Positions 1-9,124 of a stretch of 37,581 bases of DNA are shown here, piece by piece. The notes beneath the pieces are model-generated. The model was given only the letters and a program-made list of their open reading frames with translations. It searched no databases and was not told the DNA's origin. Where the stretch lies: NCBI GenBank assembly GCA_009835325.1, contig VXWP01000008.1:1-37581 (forward strand), read 5' to 3'. The translations under genes were made by a program, and so were the position numbers. Each line of letters opens with the position of its first letter. The stretch's first letter is position 1. Source of the stretch: Gemmatimonadota bacterium. GTDB lineage: Bacteria > JAAXHH01.

Positions 1-67
1 GTCAAAGACCGGATCTGCAAGTAATGTGTTAAGAACAGTGGATCACGGTCCCGATCATGGAATCGAC

Positions 68-1597
68 ATGATACGCTGCTCCATACTTGCCTCCATCTTG
101 CTCCTCTCGGCCTGTTCCCTGGCGCCGAACCGGAACCTTCCGGTACTCGAATCGGTACCGGAAACGCCCGGCGCGTTTGCCGCCGGTGTAGCGGATTCCG
201 GTGCATACCGGCCCCTGGCGTGGTGGAAGTCATTTGAAGATCCGGTCCTCGACCGGGTAATCGAGGAGGTGCTCTCTTCGAATTTCGACCTGGCCGGAGC
301 GGTCGCCCGCGTACAGCAGGCCCGGAGCCGGGCGGGCGTCGCCCGGGCTTCGGCGTTTCCCCTGCTTCAACCGTCGGTCAGCGTGAACGAATTCGACGGT
401 CCGACGAACGCGGGTATCGGAGCGCAACTGGAGGAAGTCGGGCTGGATCCGGAAGCCCTGAGCGCGGCAGGCGTGGAGATCCCCGACCGGCTGGGACTCA
501 CTACCTATACCCTGAGCATGGAGTTTTCCTACGAACTCGATTTCTGGGGCCGCAACCGAAACGATACGCGATCCGCCGAGGCTGAACTGGCGGCCACCGA
601 GGCGGACTTTCTCAGTGCGCGCATGGGGGTGTTGGCCGAGACCATCCGTACCTATCTGGAGATTACGAGTCTGCGCCGGCAACAAGCGCTGTCCGGCGAG
701 ATCGTGTCCGTCCTGCAACAACAGGAATCGCTTGCCGAGTCCCGGTACGATCGGGGACTGATCGAATTGGGGGACCTCCACGCGGCGCGGCGCAGGCTGC
801 GCGAAGCCCAGGCTGAATTGCCGCAGATCGAAGCGCTGCGTACGGACGCTGAGGGACGGCTTTGGATACTCATGGGCGGCTTCCGGACCGACCTGGCGCA
901 TACGCTTTCCGACACTACGGGTCCTTCACCGTCACTCGATCCCGTTCCCGTGGGCATCCCGGTCGATCTCATGGTCCAGCGGCCCGATGTGCTCGCGGCA
1001 TTGCAGCGGGTAGAGGCGGCGCGGTTTTCCGTCGGCGCTCGGCGCGCCGACCTGCTGCCGAGGTTGTCTCTGCAGGGCGCGATCGGCCTGCAAAGCACCG
1101 ATTCGAGCGAATGGTTCGACCCCGATCAGTGGTTCCGGAACCTCACCGCGAACCTGCTGGGTCCCGTATTCCAGGGCTCGCGGATTCGGAACAATATAGC
1201 GATCGCGGAGGCGCGACTGAACGAAGCCGCGGCCGCCTATGGCCGCTCCGTGGTCACCGCGGTTAACGAAGTCGAATCGGCCCTGGTGGGACTCGATGCC
1301 AGCCGCCGCAGACATGCGCTGCTGGCCGCCATCTCCGATGAAACCCGATCCGAATCGGCGCTTCAGGAGCAAAGATACGTATCAGGCGTGGGCGCATACG
1401 AAGCGTTCCTGGCGGCGGAACAGACCCGTTTGGCGGCGCAGTCGGTACTGGCGGCAGCGGCGCGGGACCTGGGTTACGCCCGTCTCGCTCTCCATCGCGC
1501 ATTGGGCGGCACCTGGACCGCCACCGACCGTCAGCGTCTCATGCTGCAGCAGCCCCAGTCGGACGGGCGTCTCTCTGCCCGTCCTCCAACGGAGTAA
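68..1597 (+). CDS. RND efflux outer-membrane lipoprotein (TolC/NodT family)
   Basis: Predicted outer-membrane channel of a tripartite exporter, about 509 residues, the usual size for the NodT branch of the TolC superfamily. I chose the ATG at 68 over an in-frame ATG at 26 because it puts a lipoprotein signal at the N-terminus (MIRCSILASILLLSAC), with a lipobox ending in Cys16. The region after the signal carries the family's W-W-x-x-F-x-D-P pattern. Long Ala/Glu/Arg-rich helices follow, in two similar halves (about residues 60-270 and 290-490), as expected for the alpha-barrel of TolC-like trimers. The adaptor gene begins 7 bases after the stop, so the two are almost certainly co-transcribed. 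The cargo cannot be read from this protein. Family is confident; the link to lipid export comes only from downstream genes. Confidence 0.93.
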   Translation: MIRCSILASILLLSACSLAPNRNLPVLESVPETPGAFAAGVADSGAYRPLAWWKSFEDPVLDRVIEEVLSSNFDLAGAVARVQQARSRAGVARASAFPLLQPSVSVNEFDGPTNAGIGAQLEEVGLDPEALSAAGVEIPDRLGLTTYTLSMEFSYELDFWGRNRNDTRSAEAELAATEADFLSARMGVLAETIRTYLEITSLRRQQALSGEIVSVLQQQESLAESRYDRGLIELGDLHAARRRLREAQAELPQIEALRTDAEGRLWILMGGFRTDLAHTLSDTTGPSPSLDPVPVGIPVDLMVQRPDVLAALQRVEAARFSVGARRADLLPRLSLQGAIGLQSTDSSEWFDPDQWFRNLTANLLGPVFQGSRIRNNIAIAEARLNEAAAAYGRSVVTAVNEVESALVGLDASRRRHALLAAISDETRSESALQEQRYVSGVGAYEAFLAAEQTRLAAQSVLAAAARDLGYARLALHRALGGTWTATDRQRLMLQQPQSDGRLSARPPTE

Positions 1598-1604
1598 ATA
1601 AGCC

Positions 1605-2819
1605 ATGTCGCGTTTAACCAGTTTTCTCGTTGCCGGCGGCATACTCGGAGTTTCCGTAGCATTGGCCGCCCTGTTGATTTCGCTGGCCCCGCAACCGACG
1701 CGCACGGAACAGCCGCCCCAGGTACCCTTCGTTCAGACGGGTCTGGTCACCGCGGGATCCGGACCCATTCCGGTGTTCGGTTCCGGCACGGTAAGGCCGA
1801 GTGCGGAGGTCGGTGTCGTTCCGCAGGTAGGTGGCAGAATCGCGTGGGTCGACCCGGGATTCCTGAGTGGCGGCAGGATCGCTGCGGGGGATACGCTCTT
1901 CCGCATCGAGGAGGTCGACTACCGGTATCAGGTGCAGGAAGCGGAGGCCAGTCTCGCAGCCAGTCAACTGGCGTTGCTGCGGGAGGAGGAACAGGCGTCG
2001 ATCGCCCGTGCACAGCACGATCTCTACACCGCACGCAAAGGAAATGCGTCTTCGGACGACAACGCAAATCCACTCGCGTTGAGGGATCCGCAGCTGAAGG
2101 CGGTCCGGGCTGCACTGCATCGGGATGAAGCCCGACTCGCCGAGGCCAATCTCGCCCTGTCCAGAACCCACGTAACCGCGCCCTTCGACGGTTTCGTCCA
2201 GGAAGAATCCGTGGATGTGGGACAGATCGTTGCCGCCGGCCAGCCGGTCGCAAGCGTTTTCGCCGCCGATGCCGTGGAAGTCGTCGTGCCGCTATCCGAT
2301 TCCGACGCCGCATTGATTCCGGGGTTGTGGTCGCTTTCGGCGGGCGACGGGAACCGGAGCGTCGGCGCGCGCGTGGTCGCCCGTTTCGGCGAAGGATCCT
2401 ATGCCTGGACAGGTTACGTGGACCGAAGCGAGCCCTACCTTGACCGGCAAACGCGCACCATCGACGTGATCGTACGCGTACCGGATCCCTTTCGTGCAGG
2501 GCGTTCCATGGACGGCACGGCTCGTCTCGGCGGCAGTCCCCCCCTGCTGGTTGGCAAGTACGTAGAGGTGGAAATCAACGGTCTTGAGCGGGATGATTAC
2601 TTCCTGGTTCCGCGAGCGGCGCTGCAATCCGGCAACGAGGTCTGGATCGTGCGCGACGGCGGCGCGATGCATATCGTTCCGGTGCAGGTACTGCAGCGTA
2701 CCGGCGATAGAGCCTATGTGACGGGTGACCTCGAAGACGGCCAGGCCGCCGTCACCGGCGGGATCCGGTTTACGACGGAAGGCATGCGCGTCCAGACGGA
2801 GACCGGCCAGACCCCATGA
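1605..2819 (+). CDS. RND efflux periplasmic adaptor (HlyD/AcrA membrane-fusion family)
   Basis: Predicted periplasmic adaptor joining the inner-membrane pump to the outer-membrane channel, 404 residues. A GGAG Shine-Dalgarno at 1591-1594 precedes the ATG at 1605. Residues about 4-30 form a single hydrophobic anchor. A first lipoyl-like half (about 55-105, with GGRIAWVDPGF and a 'GDTLFRIE' strand) leads into a helical hairpin (about 105-185). The returning lipoyl half contains the 'VTAPFDGFVQEESVDVGQIV' pattern typical of the family. A beta-barrel and a membrane-proximal domain make up the C-terminus. The stop codon overlaps the permease start as ATGA, indicating translational coupling. Such adaptors serve drug, metal or lipid pumps alike, so substrate is not assigned. 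Confidence 0.93.
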   Translation: MSRLTSFLVAGGILGVSVALAALLISLAPQPTRTEQPPQVPFVQTGLVTAGSGPIPVFGSGTVRPSAEVGVVPQVGGRIAWVDPGFLSGGRIAAGDTLFRIEEVDYRYQVQEAEASLAASQLALLREEEQASIARAQHDLYTARKGNASSDDNANPLALRDPQLKAVRAALHRDEARLAEANLALSRTHVTAPFDGFVQEESVDVGQIVAAGQPVASVFAADAVEVVVPLSDSDAALIPGLWSLSAGDGNRSVGARVVARFGEGSYAWTGYVDRSEPYLDRQTRTIDVIVRVPDPFRAGRSMDGTARLGGSPPLLVGKYVEVEINGLERDDYFLVPRAALQSGNEVWIVRDGGAMHIVPVQVLQRTGDRAYVTGDLEDGQAAVTGGIRFTTEGMRVQTETGQTP

Positions 2820-5800
2820 CCATGGACAACGGCAATCATAAAGAAGCCTCCGGCCCGATCGCCTACATGGCGGGCAACAGCGTGGCTGCCAATCTGTTGA
2901 TGTGGGCCATCGTAGCCGCCGGGTTGGTTTCGCTGACCGGCATCGACCGGGAAGCGTGGCCCACCACGCCCTTCTACCACATTGAAGTGTCGATGGCCTA
3001 TCCAGGCGCCACGCCGGAGGAGATCGAGGAGTCGATCGTCGTCAAGATCGAGGATCAGGTCAGCGGACTGGATGACGTGAAGGCGGTCAAGTCCGTAGCG
3101 GCCCCGGGTATCGCGTCCGTGCGGGTTCAAATGGATTCCGGCACGGACATGGCGCAGGCGTTGAACGATATCGAGTCCGCGGTCAATCGCATTCAGTCTT
3201 TCCCGGCCGGTGCCGATCGTCCCGGTTTCCGGGAAATGGACAACCGCATGAGCCTGATTCGGCTCATCGTCTACGGCGACGTGTCCGAGCGTTCGCTGAA
3301 GGAATTGGCATATCAGATCGAGGATGAGCTCGCTGCGCTTCCGTCCGTGTCCCAGGTCGATGTCAGCGGCGTTCGGAAATACGAAATCTCCATCGAGGTA
3401 CCGCTCCATCGGCTGAGGGCCCTTGGACTGACACTCACCGACATCGCCGACACCATCCGTCGAAGTTCGTTGAACCTGTCCGCCGGCAGTATCGATACCC
3501 GGGAATCCCAGGTGCGGATCCGGACCCTCGGCCAGAACTACGACCAGCAGGATTTCGAAGATATCGTCCTGCTCAGCGGGCGTGACGGAACGGTCGTTAG
3601 ACTCGGGGACATCGCCTCGGTCCGCGACGGTTTTCAGGAGTCCGACCTTATCGTCCGGCATCGGAACCATCCCGCTGTATTCGTCGAGGTGTTCCGGGCT
3701 GATGGCGAACAGGTGATGGACGTCGCAACAACCGTCAGGGAACATCTGGAAAACGAGGTGATCCCGGCACTGCCGGACGGCGTGGCCGTCACCCTGTGGA
3801 ATGACGAATCCCAGGTCTATGAGGAACGCGCCGATCTCCTGATCAAGAATGGCATCCTGGGGCTGTTGCTGGTGTTGATCGCGCTCAGTCTGTTTCTCCA
3901 GATCCGGCTTGCGGTATGGGTCGCCGTCGGCCTTGCCGTTTCGGGTATCGGCGCGCTGGCCGTCATGAATGCACTCGACGTGTCGATCAATGAAATCAGC
4001 CTGTTTTCCTTCGTACTCGCCATAGGGATCGTCGTCGACGACGCCATCGTCGTAGCCGAGCACATTCAATACGAACGCAGCCGGGGAACGTCCGGCGTTG
4101 CAGCCGCGATCCGTGGCGTACGAAGGATAAAGGTGCCGTTGACCTTCGCGGTCCTCACTTCGGTGGTCGCTTTCGTCCCGCTGCTGTTCATCCCCGGCGG
4201 CATCGGTGACGTATGGCGGGCACTGCCGGTCATCATCATTGCCATGCTATTGGTCTCCCTGGTCGAATCGCTGCTGGTATTACCCAATCACCTGTCCCAT
4301 TTAAAAGGTCCTGAATGGGTGCCGGTAAACCCATTCGAACGTTTCTTCGCCCGGATCCAGGGTCGTGTGAACGAGTTGCTGAACCGGTTCGTGCAGGGTC
4401 CGTTGGACCGCGCGCTCCGGTTCGCGACGGATCAGCCCGCGATCACGATGGGGGGCGCCGTGGGCATGCTCGTGCTCAGCATCTCGCTGTTGCCGGCGGG
4501 CATCGTACCCACTACGCTGGCCGCTGATATCGAGGGGGATTTCGCGACGGTCGTCCTGGAGATGCCCGATGGGACGACCGCCCCGAGGACCTATGAGGTG
4601 GCACAGGAACTGGAGGCCGCGGGTCATCGGGTCATGGAACGGCTCTCGGTTGGCCGGCCCGAGGATGCGCCACCGCTACTGAGCGGCGTAACGGTGACCG
4701 TCGGTATGGGATCGAGACGCGAGGGCGGGCTTAATCCGGCCCCCACCCTCAATCCCCAGGCCAACATCGCTACCATCGAGTTCAAACTCCTGAGTGCGCA
4801 GCAAAGGCAGATTTCATCCGGAGAGATCGTGCAGGCATGGCGGGAGGAGGTGGGGGTGCTTCCCTACGTGCGCGGCCTCACCTTCAGCGGCGCGGTCTTT
4901 GACTTGGGCAACCCGGTCGAGGCCGTACTGTCGCATCCGGATCCGGAGATCCTCGCCCGGATTGCGAACGCGGTGGTCGACGGTCTCCGTGAAGTGGCTG
5001 GCGTCCATGACATCCGGTCGGATCACACCCCGGGCATTCCGGAAATGCAGCTTGAACTACGGCCGGAAGCGCGTACCCTGGGTCTTACGCTGGAAGCACT
5101 GGCCGGACAGACGCGCGCGGCCTTTTTCGGCGCGGATGCCGTCCGGGTCCAGCGCGGCCGGGAAGAGGTCCGCGTCTACGTGCGCCTGCCCGCCGATGAG
5201 CGGAGTTCCATCACCGATATCGAAAGGTACCTGGTCCGCACGCCGGGCGGGGCCGAGGTCCCGGTCGTCAGCGTGGCCTCGCTGAACCCGGGCGTTTCGC
5301 CGCCGGCCATTCGGCGAAAGGATGGCCAGCGCGTCGTCACGGTCTCCGCGGACGTGGACGCCGCGGTGATCTCCGGCGACCAGGCCAACAGCATTCTGGA
5401 GGGTTCGATCCTTGCGGCATTGACCGCCACGTACCCAGACCTGACCTACACCTTCGGAGGTGAACAGCAACAGCAGCTCGATTCCCTGGATGCGCTGTAC
5501 CGCGGGTTCGCGATCGCGCTGATCATGATTTTCGCACTGCTCGCCATCCCCTTGCGATCCTACACCAAACCGTTCATCATCATGGCGGTGATCCCCTTCG
5601 GATTCATCGGAGTGATCCTGGGCCACTGGGTCCTTGGCGTAGCCCTGAGCGCCGTGTCCTTTCTGGGGATCTTCGGCCTTAGCGGCGTGGTCGTGAACGA
5701 TTCCCTGGTCATGATTGATTTCATCGATCAGAAACGCAGGGAAGGCGACCCGGTACGGACCGCGATCATCGAGGGCGCAAAGGGCCGTTTTCGTCCGATT

Positions 5801-5992
5801 ATGCTCACTTCCCTGACTACGTTTCTGGGTTTTACGCCGCTGATTCTGGAAACCGCCATTCAAGCGCAGTTCCTGATTCCTTTTGCCGCATCGCTTGGTT
5901 GCGGTATACTCTTTGTTACGGTTATAATAATGATGGTCGTTCCCGCGCTTTCCACCATTCATCTGCGTATGATGAAGGGAGGGCAAATCTGA
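2816..5992 (+). CDS. RND efflux permease (AcrB/HAE family)
   Basis: Inner-membrane proton-driven pump of 1058 residues, full length for the AcrB/MexB-type family. Two repeats are visible, each a transmembrane helix, a large periplasmic loop and then a block of membrane helices. The proton-relay segment in the first half reads GIVVDDAIVVAEHI, with the conserved Asp-Asp pair. The matching segment in the second half reads GVVVNDSLVMIDFI. The N-terminal helix is followed by the usual 'YPGATPEEIEESIVVKIED' porter-domain signature. The start overlaps the adaptor stop (ATGA) and the stop TGA shares one base with the next ATG (TGATG at 5990-5994). The pump therefore appears translationally coupled to the P450 fusion gene that follows. 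Substrate is unknown; drug export remains the default alternative to lipid transport. Confidence 0.95.
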   Translation: MTMDNGNHKEASGPIAYMAGNSVAANLLMWAIVAAGLVSLTGIDREAWPTTPFYHIEVSMAYPGATPEEIEESIVVKIEDQVSGLDDVKAVKSVAAPGIASVRVQMDSGTDMAQALNDIESAVNRIQSFPAGADRPGFREMDNRMSLIRLIVYGDVSERSLKELAYQIEDELAALPSVSQVDVSGVRKYEISIEVPLHRLRALGLTLTDIADTIRRSSLNLSAGSIDTRESQVRIRTLGQNYDQQDFEDIVLLSGRDGTVVRLGDIASVRDGFQESDLIVRHRNHPAVFVEVFRADGEQVMDVATTVREHLENEVIPALPDGVAVTLWNDESQVYEERADLLIKNGILGLLLVLIALSLFLQIRLAVWVAVGLAVSGIGALAVMNALDVSINEISLFSFVLAIGIVVDDAIVVAEHIQYERSRGTSGVAAAIRGVRRIKVPLTFAVLTSVVAFVPLLFIPGGIGDVWRALPVIIIAMLLVSLVESLLVLPNHLSHLKGPEWVPVNPFERFFARIQGRVNELLNRFVQGPLDRALRFATDQPAITMGGAVGMLVLSISLLPAGIVPTTLAADIEGDFATVVLEMPDGTTAPRTYEVAQELEAAGHRVMERLSVGRPEDAPPLLSGVTVTVGMGSRREGGLNPAPTLNPQANIATIEFKLLSAQQRQISSGEIVQAWREEVGVLPYVRGLTFSGAVFDLGNPVEAVLSHPDPEILARIANAVVDGLREVAGVHDIRSDHTPGIPEMQLELRPEARTLGLTLEALAGQTRAAFFGADAVRVQRGREEVRVYVRLPADERSSITDIERYLVRTPGGAEVPVVSVASLNPGVSPPAIRRKDGQRVVTVSADVDAAVISGDQANSILEGSILAALTATYPDLTYTFGGEQQQQLDSLDALYRGFAIALIMIFALLAIPLRSYTKPFIIMAVIPFGFIGVILGHWVLGVALSAVSFLGIFGLSGVVVNDSLVMIDFIDQKRREGDPVRTAIIEGAKGRFRPIMLTSLTTFLGFTPLILETAIQAQFLIPFAASLGCGILFVTVIIMMVVPALSTIHLRMMKGGQI

Positions 5993-8019
5993 TGACTGAA
6001 ACCAATAAGGGCACGAAGCCCCAACCGCTTACGTTGACTCAGGAACTCATCCTGATGCTGCTCAACGAGGAGACCGGCTACTTCCACCAGGTGCCCGGTT
6101 GGCATTTGCACTGTGCCGTGGTCGGTGCCGTGCTTGCGGAGCTTTCACTCAGGTCCCGCATCGACACGGATGTGGAGTCCCTGTTCCTCCTCGACCCGAC
6201 GCCCACGGGCAATTCCACCATCGATTTCATACTCGAGGAAATCGCGAGCGAGCCCAATCAGCAGAATACGCAATACTGGATCGAACGGCTGGCTCCCCGT
6301 GCGGAGGCGATCATCGATTCGGTGCTGGATCGACTGGTAGAAATGAAAGTCCTGGAACACCACGACGGCGAGTTCTGGACGCTGGCCAGAGTCGACTGGA
6401 AGATGGGATTGTACGAAGAGGACGAAAAGGGCACGGCGAATCAGTTCATCAGAACGCGGATCAGCCGGGCGATCTTCATGAACGAGATACCCGACCCGAG
6501 AGACGTCATCGTCATATGCCTGGTCAATACCTGCGACGTGTTCCGATTCATGTTCCAACTCGACGAAGAGTCGGAGCAGCGTATCGAGTTCATCTGCAAG
6601 ATGGACGAAATCGGCCGGTCAATCGCCGAAGCAGTCTCGCACAAAATGGCCAGCCCGACGCTTCGCCGGGCCGCCTTTACGCGTAAGATCCCGACGGTTT
6701 CGCTTCGTAAACTGCTGCGAAACCCGCACGTACGAGACGGCAACCTCAACGCGCTATTTGCGAGCCTGGCAGAGGAGTACGGAACGGTGTTCAAGATCTG
6801 TCCTCCATTCGCCAAGCCCATGGTCTTTATGGCTGGACTCGAGGTAAACCGCTGGGTGCACAAGCACGGACGCATGTACCTGAGAGCCAGGGATTACTTC
6901 AGCGAATTCGAGAAGGTCTACGGTGCATCCGGCCTCTTGCCTTCCCTGGACGGCGCCGATCACTTCCGGCTTCGCAAGTCCTTGTCGCCGGCCTATTCCC
7001 GCGGGAGACTGGGAGGGCAGTTGGGCCAGCTCTACCAACATGCACGGCGTCACATGGCAAGCTGGAACGTCGGAGACGCCTATACCGCTTCGACCATGTG
7101 CCGCCGGATGATCAACTCACAACTTTCGCCCCTGTTTATCGGCGTCGATTCCCAGGACGTCCTGGACGATCTGATGAAGTTCAAGGAACGGGCGCTCAGC
7201 GTGCACGTCGCCAGGATCCTGCCTAAATTCACGCTGAACACCCCGGGCATGAAACGGCGGGCGAAAGCCCTGGATACGCTGATGGAACGAATAGAAGGCG
7301 TCCATACCCCTGCCCAACGGGCCGATAGCCCGCGGGACCTCGTGGACGAGTACCTCAGCCTCCACGCAAGCGACCCGCAGTTTCTCCCTGAATCCAACCT
7401 GCGGTTTTCCTTTTCCGCGGCTTTGATAGCCAGCGTGTACCTGGGCGATATGTATAGCCTTGTGGTATACGCCATGGTGTCACAGCCTGCGCTCTACGAG
7501 AAAATCCGAGAGGAATCCGATGCCTTGTTCGGGAACGGCGATCCGGAAGCAGAGGCGCTCGCACCACCCGCGATCGACGTTACGCACCGCTTCCTCATGG
7601 AGTGCATGCGCATGTACCCGATCGTGCCCATGTCAATTCGAAACGTAATGAACGTGTGTGTTTTCGACGGGTACGAACTGCCCCTGGGAGAACGGCTCCA
7701 TATCGCGCCGACCGCCACGCATTACATGCGCGACATATTTCCCGACCCGTACAAATTCGACATCGACCGCTATCTGCCGCCGCGCCACGAACATCGCAGT
7801 CCCGGATACGCTCCGTACGGACTGGGCACGCACATGTGCCTCGGCACCCGTTGGATGGAACTGCAACTGGCGGTCAACCTGCTGTTGCTGGCGCATTACT
7901 TCAGGCTCGAAATGTCGCCCGCAAACTTCAAGCTCAAGTTCAATCCGTTTCCCTCTTTGAAACCGAGCAAGAAGCTGAAATTCGTCATCGCCGAGCAGAG
8001 AAACGATCTGCCTGCCTGA
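5992..8019 (+). CDS. GPP34 (GOLPH3-like) domain fused to a cytochrome P450
   Basis: A 675-residue two-domain protein. Residues about 12-215 match the GPP34/Golgi phosphoprotein 3 fold. Seen are a starting LTLTQELILMLL helix, 'DPTPTGNSTIDFIL', a W-I-E-R-L segment, 'DRLVEMKVL' and a late 'DPRDVIVICLVNTCDVF' helix, in the same order as eukaryotic GOLPH3. Residues about 235-670 are a cytochrome P450: K-helix ExxR at E537-R540, FDxxRY at 589-594, and the heme loop YGLGTHMCLG at 609-618 with Cys616 as thiolate ligand and Tyr replacing the usual Phe. The I-helix (about 473-495) lacks an obvious acid-Thr pair. No transmembrane segment or signal is evident. I place the start at 5992, coupled to the permease stop, not at in-frame codons inside the pump gene. 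Eukaryotic GPP34 binds PI4P membranes, so the domain may dock the P450 on membrane lipid; that is inference. The substrate is unknown. Confidence 0.88.
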   Translation: MTETNKGTKPQPLTLTQELILMLLNEETGYFHQVPGWHLHCAVVGAVLAELSLRSRIDTDVESLFLLDPTPTGNSTIDFILEEIASEPNQQNTQYWIERLAPRAEAIIDSVLDRLVEMKVLEHHDGEFWTLARVDWKMGLYEEDEKGTANQFIRTRISRAIFMNEIPDPRDVIVICLVNTCDVFRFMFQLDEESEQRIEFICKMDEIGRSIAEAVSHKMASPTLRRAAFTRKIPTVSLRKLLRNPHVRDGNLNALFASLAEEYGTVFKICPPFAKPMVFMAGLEVNRWVHKHGRMYLRARDYFSEFEKVYGASGLLPSLDGADHFRLRKSLSPAYSRGRLGGQLGQLYQHARRHMASWNVGDAYTASTMCRRMINSQLSPLFIGVDSQDVLDDLMKFKERALSVHVARILPKFTLNTPGMKRRAKALDTLMERIEGVHTPAQRADSPRDLVDEYLSLHASDPQFLPESNLRFSFSAALIASVYLGDMYSLVVYAMVSQPALYEKIREESDALFGNGDPEAEALAPPAIDVTHRFLMECMRMYPIVPMSIRNVMNVCVFDGYELPLGERLHIAPTATHYMRDIFPDPYKFDIDRYLPPRHEHRSPGYAPYGLGTHMCLGTRWMELQLAVNLLLLAHYFRLEMSPANFKLKFNPFPSLKPSKKLKFVIAEQRNDLPA

Positions 8020-8056
8020 AGTCGCGGAGACGAAATTCCACGGAGAATTCACAGCA

Positions 8057-9100
8057 TTGAAACTGGGTAAACTTTCCAGGGATCTGCGAGAGGCTTACCA
8101 GGGAACGGGCGTCAAGGGACGTGTCCGGCACTTCGACGGCTGGATCGCGCGGTCGGCCCGGGCGGCTCCGGAAGCCGACGGCACAAGCGGGTACGACCAT
8201 GCGGCAACGGTGAAAGAGTACTATAACCTTTGCAGCGGATTCATGGTGTGGGGCTGGAACGAATCCCTGCATTTCGTTCCGCTCACACCCGATGAGAGCC
8301 TGGAGGAATCCATAGTCCGTCATCAGCGGTTGATGATCTCGAAGCTGGACTTGAAACCGGGTATGACGGTGGTGGACGTCGGTTGTGGAGTCGGCGGCCC
8401 CATGCGCCGCGTCGTCCATGAAGCCGGTGTCAAGGTCGTCGGAATCAACATCAGTGAAGTCCAACTGGAGAAGGCAAGAAAGTTGAACGCGGAGGCCGGA
8501 ATCGCTCACATGGTCGATTATGAGGCATGCAGCTTTATGGATATGGGCGGCATCGAAGACGAGACGTTCGACCGGGGCTATGCTATCGAGTCGACCTGCC
8601 ACGCGCCTGACAAGGTACGCGCGTTCGAGGAGATATACCGCGTACTTAAACCGGGCGCGCTGTTCTGGGGCCAGGAAATGTGCCTGACCGACAAGTTCGA
8701 TCCGGAAGACGCCGGCCACCGTGCCATTGAGCAGGAACTCCGGCGTGGCATTGCGTTGAACGACATCGCGACGTTCGGCGAAGTGAATAGCGCACTGGAA
8801 GCGGCGGGATTCCAGGTCATAGAAGGGATGGACCGAGACATCCAGGAAGGGCCGTCCACGCCCTGGTATAGTACCATGGACAGTCGTCGCGGAACGTTGG
8901 GGAATACGCTGCGCAGGCTTCCATGGGGCCGTAAGGCCATCATCGCGGGATCGAAGATGGCCGAAATGCTGCGTCTGCTACCGAAGGGTTCATCTGAAGT
9001 CGTCCGGCTCCTTGATCGCACCGCGGACGCCTATGTTTCGGGTGGCAAGACGGGTATTTTCACACCGCTGTACTGTTTCCTGGCTCGCAAACCTCTTTAG
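8057..9100 (+). CDS. Sterol C-24 methyltransferase-like SAM-dependent methyltransferase
   Basis: A 347-residue class I SAM methyltransferase whose conserved blocks are those of Erg6/SMT enzymes. The aromatic block 'YYNLCSGFMVWGWNESLHF' (residues 55-73) resembles SMT region I. The SAM loop is VVDVGCGVGGPMRR (105-118). 'GYAIESTCHAPDK' (174-186) is very close to the SMT signature YAIEATCHAP. 'EIYRVLKPGALFW' and a T-D-K-F-D segment follow, and 'TPWYSTMD' lies near the C-terminus, like the PWY motif of SMTs. The start is a TTG at 8057 with GGAG at 8042-8045; no suitable ATG exists before residue 63. It sits 37 bases after the P450 fusion. Family assignment is strong. A sterol substrate is inference, as related enzymes methylate tocopherols and other terpenoids. 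Confidence 0.85.
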   Translation: MKLGKLSRDLREAYQGTGVKGRVRHFDGWIARSARAAPEADGTSGYDHAATVKEYYNLCSGFMVWGWNESLHFVPLTPDESLEESIVRHQRLMISKLDLKPGMTVVDVGCGVGGPMRRVVHEAGVKVVGINISEVQLEKARKLNAEAGIAHMVDYEACSFMDMGGIEDETFDRGYAIESTCHAPDKVRAFEEIYRVLKPGALFWGQEMCLTDKFDPEDAGHRAIEQELRRGIALNDIATFGEVNSALEAAGFQVIEGMDRDIQEGPSTPWYSTMDSRRGTLGNTLRRLPWGRKAIIAGSKMAEMLRLLPKGSSEVVRLLDRTADAYVSGGKTGIFTPLYCFLARKPL

Positions 9101-9124
9101 ACCCGGCTACACAGAGATTTCAAG

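Noticed and set aside
1-24. Short open frame ending in TAA at 22-24, possibly the tail of an upstream gene
   Set aside because: Only seven codons are visible, too few to support a gene.
2714-4069. Open minus-strand frame of about 450 codons opposite the RND adaptor and permease
   Set aside because: It is antisense to the conserved permease, rich in His/Asp/Arg as typical of shadow frames, with no motif.
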